In this document: positions 7,737 to 14,670 of the stretch, piece by piece
How the letters are laid out: the number at the start of each line of letters is the position of its first letter
Numbering within the stretch: position 1 is the stretch's first letter
NCBI GenBank assembly: GCA_003576915.1
Contig: QEVF01000030.1
Coordinates: forward strand, 1-43,299
Length of the DNA: 43,299 nt
Direction of reading: 5' to 3'
Origin: Planctomycetota bacterium
GTDB taxonomy: Bacteria; Planctomycetota; UBA8742; UBA2392
Program-made: the position numbers and the translations under genes
Notes under the pieces: generated by a model
The model's database searches: none
Seen by the model: the letters and a program-made list of their open reading frames with translations, nothing else
Told to the model about the DNA's origin: nothing

Positions 7737-8059
7737 TACTTGGTCTCGCTTGAGGAGTCAGTGGTTTCGCTGACCGGACCGGGGCCGGGGCCGCCGGTGT
7801 CGCGGCCGCCGGTGCTGACCAGGCTGTAGGCCAGGGCGAGCACCACGAACGTGAAGCCCATGAACGCGACGACGCGATCCAGGACGGCCTGACCCTTGGT
7901 TCCCAGGGCGCCGCCGCCGTCGCCGCCGCCGAATGCCGCGCCCACGCCGCCGGTGTCGCTCTGGCGGAAAAGGACAAATACGATCAGCAGGATGGCATTG
8001 AGGACGAAAGCGAGGCCCAGCAGGGTCAGTAGGACAGGGTTGGCTTCAGCAAGAAACAT
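7736..8059 (-). CDS. secG: Preprotein translocase subunit SecG
   Basis: A 107-residue protein with two transmembrane helices (about 8-30 and 62-84) joined by the diagnostic Gly-rich loop SDTGGVGAAFGGGDGGG followed by GTKGQAVLDRVVAFMG. The polar tail after residue 85 is rich in Gly, Pro and Ser and is variable in the family. SecG is the accessory inner-membrane subunit of SecYEG. GGAGATGCC precedes ATG 8059. It lies 22 bases after tpiA and overlaps yicC; tpiA-secG linkage is widespread in bacteria. Confidence 0.93.
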   Translation of the reverse strand: MFLAEANPVLLTLLGLAFVLNAILLIVFVLFRQSDTGGVGAAFGGGDGGGALGTKGQAVLDRVVAFMGFTFVVLALAYSLVSTGGRDTGGPGPGPVSETTDSSSETK

Positions 8060-8081
8060 GGCATCTCCAGTTCAAAGCGCG

Positions 8082-9365
8082 CTAGACCCAGCTCGGGCGG
8101 TCGGTGTCGTCGTAAATGTTGGATTTCTTGGCCGGGCCCGAATTCTTGGAGGTGTCCGGCTTTTCGGGCTTGTCGGTTTTGGCGCCGGGCGCCTCAGGCT
8201 TGACTTCGGCCGTGGGCGCCTCGGAAGGGGCTTTGGGCGCCACCGGCGTCGTCGGCTTGGCGGGCGCGGGCGTGGGCAATGGCGCCGTGGCCTTGCGCGA
8301 GATATCGCCTGCCACGGGCACGGAACCCTGGCTGACCGGTCGCACCGGCGGAAGCTTGCCCTGGCTCGTCGGTGCCACGGGTTGCAGGCGGCCCTGGCTG
8401 GTACGGGGCAGGGGCTGCGTCGGCGGCTTGCGCAGGCCCATTTCCTGCTCGTAGCGCGAAAGCGCGCCGTCGGAGGGTGGCGTCGCGGGCACTTCAGCGA
8501 CGATGGCCGCGGGGGCCGCGGGCTTGACTTTCACTTCGATATTGAAGTCGTCGGTGTCCCGCTCGAACAGAAGCGCCAGAGCCTCGGGCGGGGGCGCGGG
8601 CTCAAGCTGGGCTGAAACGCCGCGCGGCGCGATCTCCTGCGCTTTGGCGCAGTCGTCGATGCGCGAGAGCGCGTCGTAGTTCAGGCTGGCTCCGCCCACG
8701 AGGACGCCATCCACAGCGCGTGAGGCCAGCAGCTCTCTGGCATTTTCGGGGGTGACGCTGCCGCCGTAAAGGATGGGTGTGGCATGCATGCCGATGCCGC
8801 CCAGCTTGCGGGCCACGACCGCGTGCATTTCCTCAATCTGGGCCAGGGTGGCGTTGACCCCCGTGCCGATGGCCCATACCGGCTCGTAAGCGACCGCCGC
8901 CACCATGGCGCGAGCCTCCGGCGCGAGCCGCTTCAGAATCAGCAGCTGGCTTTCCACCACAGCGTTGGCCTGCCCGCTGTCGCGCTCTGCCTTGGACTCG
9001 CCGACGCAGAAGAGGGGGCGCAGGCCCGCCGAGCAGGCGCGCACCAGCTTGCGCAGCAGGACATCACTGCCCTCGTTGTAGCCCTGGCGACGCTCGGAAT
9101 GCCCGATGATGACCATCTCGCAGCCACAATCCTTGAGCATCTCGGCCGAGATGTCGCCGGTATGGGCGCCGTCCTTGTGCACGGAGAGGTCCTGCGCGCC
9201 CAACAGAATCTTGGTGTCTGAGAGCTGAAGGCGCACACTGTTGAGATGCACCGCCGCCGGAAACAGCCAGAGCTGCCGCAGGTCACCGGCCAGCGCGCCC
9301 GCAAGCGTCGCGGCGCTCTCGCGGCGCAGATTCATCTTCCAGTTGGCGGCAACAATTTTGCGCAC
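8082..9365 (-). CDS. tpiA: Triosephosphate isomerase with a long Pro/Ala-rich C-terminal tail
   Basis: From GTG 9365 it encodes 427 residues. The first about 255 are a complete TIM barrel: ANWKMN with catalytic Lys, IIGHSERR with catalytic His, [11 protein letters not shown] with catalytic Glu, and the phosphate-binding YGGS and GVLVGG. It interconverts dihydroxyacetone phosphate and glyceraldehyde 3-phosphate. The remaining about 170 residues are low complexity (Ala, Pro, Lys, Thr), with three near-repeats [18 protein letters not shown] and VSQGSVPV, ending [12 protein letters not shown]. Normal TIM stops at about 250. The tail is in frame with no intervening stop and is followed directly by secG. 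The start is uncertain: GTG 9365 gives the family N-terminus but has only a weak ribosome site; GTG 9395 adds ten residues. Confidence 0.9.
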   Translation of the reverse strand: MRKIVAANWKMNLRRESAATLAGALAGDLRQLWLFPAAVHLNSVRLQLSDTKILLGAQDLSVHKDGAHTGDISAEMLKDCGCEMVIIGHSERRQGYNEGSDVLLRKLVRACSAGLRPLFCVGESKAERDSGQANAVVESQLLILKRLAPEARAMVAAVAYEPVWAIGTGVNATLAQIEEMHAVVARKLGGIGMHATPILYGGSVTPENARELLASRAVDGVLVGGASLNYDALSRIDDCAKAQEIAPRGVSAQLEPAPPPEALALLFERDTDDFNIEVKVKPAAPAAIVAEVPATPPSDGALSRYEQEMGLRKPPTQPLPRTSQGRLQPVAPTSQGKLPPVRPVSQGSVPVAGDISRKATAPLPTPAPAKPTTPVAPKAPSEAPTAEVKPEAPGAKTDKPEKPDTSKNSGPAKKSNIYDDTDRPSWV

Positions 9366-9416
9366 GTTTTGTCCGGGCAAGCACTTACACGCCACGACTC
9401 CCGCGGCGGGGGCAAC

Positions 9417-9444
9417 AGGTTAACAACGGTGTCTGACCTGTAAA
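9417..9444 (-). promoter_or_regulatory. Likely promoter of the tpiA operon
   Basis: On the minus strand TTTACA (9444-9439) and TAACCT (9422-9417) are separated by 16 bases. Position fits transcription of tpiA with a short leader. Hexamers match the sigma-70 consensus at 5 and 4 of 6 bases. Confidence 0.45.
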
Positions 9445-9469
9445 GCGGTCCCGGTCTGAAAACGCGGCG

Positions 9470-9520
9470 AACTCGCCCCGCGGCGAGCACCGCGACCGGT
9501 ACGTCCCGCGGGGCGGAGTT
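9470..9520. repeat. Long-range inverted repeat between copA and tpiA
   Basis: AACTCGCCCCGCGG (9470-9483) pairs with 9506-9520 with one bulged base, across a 22-base loop. It follows the copA stop by about 70 bases on the minus strand and may end copA transcription before the tpiA promoter. No clear T-tract is visible. Confidence 0.4.
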
Positions 9521-9590
9521 CATCCGAGTGAGCGCTCCCGCGGCAAAGAGAGTCCTCGCTTTGGGCGGGGCTTCTTGGACGCGCTGCGGG

Positions 9591-12023
9591 TCAGCGTTGC
9601 ACACTCCTGAGCCGCAGGGCGTTTCCGATCACGGAGACGGAGCTCAGGCTCATGGCCGCCGCCGCCAGCATGGGGCTGAGCAGCCAGCCTAGCAGCGGAT
9701 AGAGCAGCCCTGCCGCCACGGGGATACCCGCGGCGTTGTAGAAAAACGCGAAGAACAGATTCTGGCCGATGTTGCGCATCGCCGCCTGGCTCAAGCTGCG
9801 GGCGCGCGCGATGCCCTGCAAGTCGCCCTTCACAAGCGTCACGCCGGCGCTTTCCATGGCGATGTCCGTGCCGCTGCCCATGGCAATGCCGACGTGGGCC
9901 TGAGCCAGAGCCGGCGCGTCGTTGATACCGTCGCCGGCCATGGCAACGATTTCGCCGCGCCCTTGCATTTCCCTGATGACTGAGGCCTTCTGCTCCGGCA
10001 GAACCTCGGCCCGCACCTCGGCGATGCCAAGCTTGCGCGCGACGGTCTCGGCCGTGACGCCGTTGTCGCCGGTCAGCATGACGACCTTGACTCCCTGCGC
10101 CTCCAGCGAACGGAGTGCCTGAGGTGTGGAATCCTTGATGGCATCCACGAGTCCAAAGACGCCTGCCAGAACGCCGTTGACAGCCATGAACAGGGCGGTT
10201 TGCCCGTCGGCACGCAGGGCCTCCGCCCGGTCCAGACGTGCATCAGTAAAGACGCCCAATTCATCGAGCAGCCGCTTGCTGCCCAGGGCGATACGCCTTT
10301 CGCCCACGCTGCCAACGACGCCCTTGCCCGCCCATGTCTCAAAGCTTACGGCCTCCGAGAGCTTGAGCTTGCGCTCGCGAGCAGCGGCGAGCAGCGCTTC
10401 GGCGTAGGGATGCTCGCTGCCCTGCTCAAGGCTTGCCGCCAGGCGCAGCAGTTCGCCATCGGAGAAGGGAGGCATCGCCTCCACGGTGGCCAGCGAAGGC
10501 TTGCCCTCGGTGAGCGTCCCCGTCTTGTCAACGACCAGTGTGGTCACCTTGCGCATCAGCTCAATGGCCTGCGCTTCCTTGAACAACACACCGGAGGTCG
10601 CGCCGCGGCCGGTAGCAACCATGATGGAAATGGGCGTGGCCAGACCCAGGGCGCAAGGGCAGGCAATGATCAGCACGGCCACGGCGTTGGCCACCGCATA
10701 AGGCAATGCCGGCTCCGGCCCCCAGATCAGCCACCCAAAGAAGGTCAGCATCGCGGCCACAATCACGAGGGGTACGAACCAGGCCGATAGGGCGTCCGCG
10801 AGCCGCTGAATCGGTGCGCGCGAACGCTGAGCCTGGGCGACGCTCTGCACGATGCGTGAGAGCACCGTTTCAGCGCCCACTTGTCGCGCTTCGATCACCA
10901 GGCTGCCACTGCCGTTGAGCGTTGCGCCTATGACCTTGTCTCCGGCGCGTTTTTCGGCGGGGATGGCCTCGCCGGTGAGCATCGACTCGTTGACGCTGCT
11001 TTGGCCCTCGATCACGACCCCGTCAACGGGAATCTTCTCGCCGGGGCGAACACGCAGCTTGTCGCCCTTTTGCACGCGCTCCAACGGGAGATCTTCATCG
11101 CCCGCAGGGCTGATGCGCCGCGCGGTCTTGGGCGCCAGACCCAGCAGGCTGCGAATGGCCGCGCTGGTGTTGCTGCGCGCTTTGAGCTCCAGAACCTGGC
11201 CCAGGAGCACCAGCGTGGTAATCACGGCTGCGGCTTCGAAGTATACCTCCACCACGCCATGGGACTTGTAGGCCGCTGGAAAGAGGCCAGGCGCCATTTG
11301 TGCCACGAGGCTGTAGCCAAAGGCAGCGCCGATGCCCAGTGCAATGAGCGTGAACATGTTAAGCGAGCGGTTCCTAAGGGAGTGCGCGGCGCGAACAAAG
11401 AACGGCCAGCCGCCCCAGAACACCACCGGCGTGGCGACGGCCAGTCCGAACCAGCCGAACCAGTGCGCGCTTTCATGTGTGAACGTGGCCAGCGCAGGCA
11501 GGTGGCGCAGCATTTCGAGTGCGAACAAGGGCAGCGTCAAAGCCGCGCTGACCCAGAAGCGGCGCTTCATGCTGCGAAGCTCGCTGTTATCGGGGGATTG
11601 GGCGCTGGGCTCAAGGGGCTCCAGGGCCATACCGCAGATGGGGCAATCGCCGGGTCCTGCGTGGCGGATTTCCGGGTGCATGGGGCACGTATAAATGCCC
11701 TGGCCGCCCTCGATGTTGAACTCCTGGTGGGCGCGCCCGGCGTGATCGTGTCCGTGATTGGAGGAAACGCGGGGAGTGTTTGCCGGTGGGCCTGCCCCCT
11801 GGTCGCTCGCGCAGCAGGCTGCGGCTCCCGCGCCCTCTTGGCACTGGTCGGGGCCGACGGTTGGGGCTTGGGTGCCGGGCTTCACCGGTACGAGATGCAT
11901 CTTGCAGATGGGGCAGCGCCCGGGGCCTTGTTGGCGCACCTCAGGATGCATGGGGCAGGTGTAGTAGTTGCTCTCAGCGTTCATGGGCTCGGCCAATGCC
12001 GCGCCGCGGTCATGGTCATGCAT
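9591..12023 (-). CDS. copA: Cu(I)-exporting P-type ATPase with two heavy-metal-binding modules
   Basis: An 810-residue P1B-1 ATPase of the inner membrane. It starts with two YTCPMHPE modules (residues 21-42 and 111-132), each with paired cysteines (CPICKM, CPICGM), joined by a His/Cys-rich linker (CC at 70-71, HGHDH). The core has the actuator TGEAIP, the transport-site CPC (455-457) in the sixth helix, phosphorylated Asp499 in DKTGT, the SEHP nucleotide-domain motif and [10 protein letters not shown]. The last helices carry FYNAAGIP and [16 protein letters not shown], the YN and MxxSS signature of Cu(I) pumps. There is no classical GMTCxxC domain. ATG 12023 was chosen because the first metal module follows directly; the frame stays open upstream but is non-coding in character. 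It lies 53 bases after the small Cys-rich gene and is probably co-transcribed from the palindromic promoter. Confidence 0.92.
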   Translation of the reverse strand: MHDHDRGAALAEPMNAESNYYTCPMHPEVRQQGPGRCPICKMHLVPVKPGTQAPTVGPDQCQEGAGAAACCASDQGAGPPANTPRVSSNHGHDHAGRAHQEFNIEGGQGIYTCPMHPEIRHAGPGDCPICGMALEPLEPSAQSPDNSELRSMKRRFWVSAALTLPLFALEMLRHLPALATFTHESAHWFGWFGLAVATPVVFWGGWPFFVRAAHSLRNRSLNMFTLIALGIGAAFGYSLVAQMAPGLFPAAYKSHGVVEVYFEAAAVITTLVLLGQVLELKARSNTSAAIRSLLGLAPKTARRISPAGDEDLPLERVQKGDKLRVRPGEKIPVDGVVIEGQSSVNESMLTGEAIPAEKRAGDKVIGATLNGSGSLVIEARQVGAETVLSRIVQSVAQAQRSRAPIQRLADALSAWFVPLVIVAAMLTFFGWLIWGPEPALPYAVANAVAVLIIACPCALGLATPISIMVATGRGATSGVLFKEAQAIELMRKVTTLVVDKTGTLTEGKPSLATVEAMPPFSDGELLRLAASLEQGSEHPYAEALLAAARERKLKLSEAVSFETWAGKGVVGSVGERRIALGSKRLLDELGVFTDARLDRAEALRADGQTALFMAVNGVLAGVFGLVDAIKDSTPQALRSLEAQGVKVVMLTGDNGVTAETVARKLGIAEVRAEVLPEQKASVIREMQGRGEIVAMAGDGINDAPALAQAHVGIAMGSGTDIAMESAGVTLVKGDLQGIARARSLSQAAMRNIGQNLFFAFFYNAAGIPVAAGLLYPLLGWLLSPMLAAAAMSLSSVSVIGNALRLRSVQR

Positions 12024-12076
12024 GGCTTTTTCTCTGTGATTGGTTGGCGAAATGAAATGAAGCGGCCAACCAACCA

Positions 12077-12385
12077 CTAGATGAGAAAGCGGACGGTGCG
12101 GATGTGCGCCAGCGTTGGTGGAATGTACGGGGCTTGAGGCTTTACGGAGGCGACAAGCGCCGGGGCAGGCGTGAGCTGGGACGGAGTCGCCTCTGGGCCT
12201 TGAGCCTGATGTTCGAGCGCGACCTGAACAAACTCCGCGCACCCAGACGCCTGAGGCTGTATAGCGGCGCAGCAGCCGCAATCTGAATCGCAGTCACAGC
12301 CAGTCTCGCCTTGGCCATTGACAGCCTGCACCACGGGCATCAGGGCCAGAGTGAGCAGCACCAGGATGTGAAGCGCGCGTTGCAT
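12077..12385 (-). CDS. Small secreted Cys-rich protein preceding copA
   Basis: A 102-residue protein with a signal peptide (about 1-21, ending MPVVQA) followed by a dense cysteine cluster, [10 protein letters not shown] (residues 30-39), and another Cys at 49. The C-terminal half is Pro/Ala/Gln-rich, ending HIRTVRFLI. Its place 53 bases ahead of copA on the same strand suggests a periplasmic metal-binding partner or sensor, but I do not recognise the family; the DUF2946 group was considered and not confirmed. ATG 12385 has AAGGTG 5 bases upstream. That ribosome site lies in the right arm of a 32-bp palindrome, so initiation or transcription here is probably regulated. Confidence 0.65.
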   Translation of the reverse strand: MQRALHILVLLTLALMPVVQAVNGQGETGCDCDSDCGCCAAIQPQASGCAEFVQVALEHQAQGPEATPSQLTPAPALVASVKPQAPYIPPTLAHIRTVRFLI

Positions 12386-12392
12386 GGTGGCA

Positions 12393-12424
12393 CCTTGCAC
12401 CCGTAGTTAACTACGGGTGCAAGG
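12393..12424 (-). promoter_or_regulatory. Perfect 32-bp palindrome, MerR-family-like operator/promoter of the copper genes
   Basis: The half-site CCTTGCACCCGTAGTT is followed by its exact reverse complement with no spacer. On the minus strand TTGCAC (12422-12417) and CAAGGT (12397-12392) are 19 bases apart. That long spacer, and the CCGTA...TACGG core inside it, are features of MerR-type promoters. A start about 7 bases downstream of the -10 would fall on the A of ATG 12385, giving a leaderless mRNA. As RNA the same sequence is a stable hairpin, so an attenuator is the alternative. Confidence 0.6.
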
Positions 12425-12514
12425 GCAATTATTCCGATTCGTCCAGTTGGCCCTGTCAGGAGGTATCGGAGACTGAGAGCCGGAGCGGACATCCGCATGG
12501 CGGAAAATGAACCA

Positions 12515-12535
12515 GGCCGAGGACAAGCCTCGGCC
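12515..12535 (-). terminator. Terminator of the FBP aldolase/phosphatase gene
   Basis: GGCCGAGG (12515-12522) and CCTCGGCC (12528-12535) form an 8-bp stem with a 5-base loop, 26 bases after the gene stop on the minus strand. It is followed by TGGTTCATTTTCC. It separates this gene from the copper genes. Confidence 0.65.
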
Positions 12536-12561
12536 CAGTTGGATTGGCTAAATCTTCGGGA

Positions 12562-13728
12562 CTAGTCCGCGTCTTCGCCGGCCTCGGCCTTGACCTTCTG
12601 GGCCTTGGACTTACGCGTGCCTTCGTCTTCCTTGGTGACCTTGAAGCGCTCGTCCAGCTCCTTGAGCTTCTCGACCACCCCGCCGTATTCGAGTTCGTGA
12701 ATGCCGAGCATGGCGGGGCCCGAGAAACCCTGGCGGCGCAGCTCGATGAACTTCTCGCTGGCACGATTGCGAACTACGTCCCATACCGGGTGATCAAACA
12801 TGTCGATGGCCTCGGTCAGGCGGCCATCGTGTACTGAAAATGCCTGAGCACAGACCTGGGTGGGGCCGTCGAAGTAGGTCATCGTGCTGCCGGTCTTCAC
12901 CGGCATCATGACGGAGTTGTGCGAGCCGCGCATGGTTCCCGCCACATAATGGGCGATGGCGTAGGGCTCCGTAACTTCACCCACGCTGGGGAAGTTGCCC
13001 TGAACGCGGACGAGGCACACCGGGTCATCCTTGCCCGTGTACTTGCCGGCAATCAGACGCAGGCGGCTCGTGCTCACAGCCGCGGCCTTCTCGCCGTTGT
13101 AGCGCGAATAAATTCCCTCGATCACGTACCGCGAGTTGTCGCGCAACAGGGTTGCAATCCCGTACAGGTCTTCGGGCGCATGGAGATCAATGGTGCGGTC
13201 CCCCTCCACGTGGTCGCAGTCCATGATCCGGAACGTGAAACCCTTGAACATGGGCGGACTGAGCATGAAGCCCGCGCAGTGCATGGGGTCGGCAAACGAG
13301 AGATACAGCGGCAGGTTGTAGGCGCCGGGCTCGGTTTTGTCGGCGGCGAACATCACGAAGCTCTCGTTGGGGCGCTCGGTACAGGTGATTTCGGCGCAGG
13401 CGGGGCCCAAGCCGCGCACGTTGCCCGAAAAGGCGTTCTTCAGCAGGTCCTGGCCCGCGCCGTAAAGGCCCTGGCCCTTGGCCGTTTCGGTGCCCGCGAA
13501 AAACGCGTTCCATGCGAGCTCGTGTACCTTGCTGTTCAAGTCGCCGTGCGTGTGCGTCATGAGAATATGCACGTCGTCGCCGATGGTGGCGATGTGGTGG
13601 TCGATGATCAGGCCGCGCCCGTGGTCGCGGATGTAGCTCCTGATCGTGTCAACCAGCGCCTTCGAAGGGCAGATATGGCCGCCGATAGAACCGACGTCGG
13701 CCTTGATAACGCTCAGTGTCAGCTTCAT
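12562..13728 (-). CDS. fbp: Bifunctional fructose-1,6-bisphosphate aldolase/phosphatase (archaeal class V type)
   Basis: A 388-residue protein that aligns end to end with the FBP aldolase/phosphatase of archaea and some deep-branching bacteria. It condenses triose phosphates and hydrolyses the product to fructose 6-phosphate, making gluconeogenesis one-way. Visible active-site parts are: Asp11 and His18 in the N-terminal KADVGSIGGH; Asp51-Asp52; THTHGDLNSKVHE; ADKTEPGAYNLPLY; the Schiff-base lysine region GKYTGKDDP (Lys233, metal-binding Asp234/235); and Tyr348 in HELEYGG. All key residues for both activities are present. The C-terminus adds a Lys/Glu-rich tail. GAGAA precedes ATG 13728. It is monocistronic, with a terminator downstream. 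tpiA, supplying its substrates, lies nearby in another transcript. Confidence 0.93.
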   Translation of the reverse strand: MKLTLSVIKADVGSIGGHICPSKALVDTIRSYIRDHGRGLIIDHHIATIGDDVHILMTHTHGDLNSKVHELAWNAFFAGTETAKGQGLYGAGQDLLKNAFSGNVRGLGPACAEITCTERPNESFVMFAADKTEPGAYNLPLYLSFADPMHCAGFMLSPPMFKGFTFRIMDCDHVEGDRTIDLHAPEDLYGIATLLRDNSRYVIEGIYSRYNGEKAAAVSTSRLRLIAGKYTGKDDPVCLVRVQGNFPSVGEVTEPYAIAHYVAGTMRGSHNSVMMPVKTGSTMTYFDGPTQVCAQAFSVHDGRLTEAIDMFDHPVWDVVRNRASEKFIELRRQGFSGPAMLGIHELEYGGVVEKLKELDERFKVTKEDEGTRKSKAQKVKAEAGEDAD

Positions 13729-13858
13729 GGGGATTCTCTCGTCAATTCGGACGGGAAACCCTAGCCGCGCCCTTGGCGCGGGTCAAGGTTGGGGAAAACG
13801 GGCCCGGGTCGCGCGGCTGGCTGCGCGGGGCAAGGCCCTATGGAGTGATCGCGGGAAC

Positions 13859-13936
13859 TGGCGCGCCCGGCTGGATTCGAACCAGCGACCGTCCGCTTAG
13901 AAGGCGGATGCTCTATCCGGGCTGAGCTACGGGCGC
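13859..13936 (-). tRNA. tRNA-Arg (anticodon UCU)
   Basis: On the minus strand GCGCCCG (13936-13930) pairs with CGGGCGC (13869-13863). D stem is GCTC/GAGC, anticodon stem TCCGC/GCGGA with loop CTTCTAA, and T arm GCTGG-TTCGAAT-CCAGC. The discriminator is G and CCA is encoded (13861-13859). The anticodon UCU reads AGA/AGG. Confidence 0.95.
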
Positions 13937-13989
13937 GTCGCGCTGAAGCTAGCTGTTTGCCGGCGGGCCGCAACGGGGCGGCAGGGTCT

Positions 13990-14556
13990 CTACTTGTGGG
14001 GGTCTTCACTGAGAATCAGGCCCAGCACCAGTCCGTAAAGCAGGAACCCCGCGAAGAAGGGCAGTATCCGCCCCTGCCAGTCTGACGCGGCGGTCCACTT
14101 CTGGCCGGCCGTCAGCTCGGCCAAGGGCGGTCTGACGTCGCCCAGCGGTGGCGCGTCGCCCACAGAGTGATCCCTGGTCTTCACCTGTCCCTGCGTGACG
14201 GCATAGCCCGAGGACTCTCCCGGTCCCTGGTAGACCGTGCGTGCATCACCCGTGGCCACCCCCAATGCCGTCACCGTCAGAGGAACGATCCAGACCATCA
14301 TCACGGCCAGAATGACACCATAGATCAGGCCGCGCACCGCCTTGGGACCGCCAAACTTCGTTCCCAATGACGCGGCATAGACGTATGCGCCGAACAGGCC
14401 AAGAAAGCTCATGAAGGAGAGGCCCGCGCTCTGCGCGTCGTCCGGGGCAAGCCACAGGCCGACCCACTTCGTGATGTTGACGTTCAGGGCCCAAGTGAGT
14501 GCCAACCCGAGCAGGGTGGCCAGGGCGCCGGCCAGAAGAATCTTGGGCAATGACAT
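13990..14556 (-). CDS. Hypothetical four-helix membrane protein
   Basis: A 188-residue protein with predicted membrane segments at about 5-26, 46-67, 77-103 and 164-183, and a periplasmic or cytosolic loop of about 55 residues between helices 3 and 4. No enzyme or transporter motif is visible and I do not recognise the family. The start at ATG 14556 is supported by a GGAGG site 7 bases upstream and by the immediate transmembrane helix; the frame extends upstream without coding character. It lies between the tRNA-Arg gene and the divergent tricorn-type protease. Confidence 0.75.
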   Translation of the reverse strand: MSLPKILLAGALATLLGLALTWALNVNITKWVGLWLAPDDAQSAGLSFMSFLGLFGAYVYAASLGTKFGGPKAVRGLIYGVILAVMMVWIVPLTVTALGVATGDARTVYQGPGESSGYAVTQGQVKTRDHSVGDAPPLGDVRPPLAELTAGQKWTAASDWQGRILPFFAGFLLYGLVLGLILSEDPHK

Positions 14557-14670
14557 GGGCTGCCTCCAGACTCGGACTGTCATGATTGTATCACGGCGAC
14601 TCAGATTCGGCTGCCTGATTGCTTCCGCAGGCGTCTGGGCCACAATCCAGGCCTGGACTTGGAGAATGCC

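Noticed and set aside
12024..12281. An 86-residue N-terminal extension of the copper ATPase
   Set aside because: It overlaps the small Cys-rich gene, has no similarity to P-type ATPases, and the metal modules begin right after ATG 12023.
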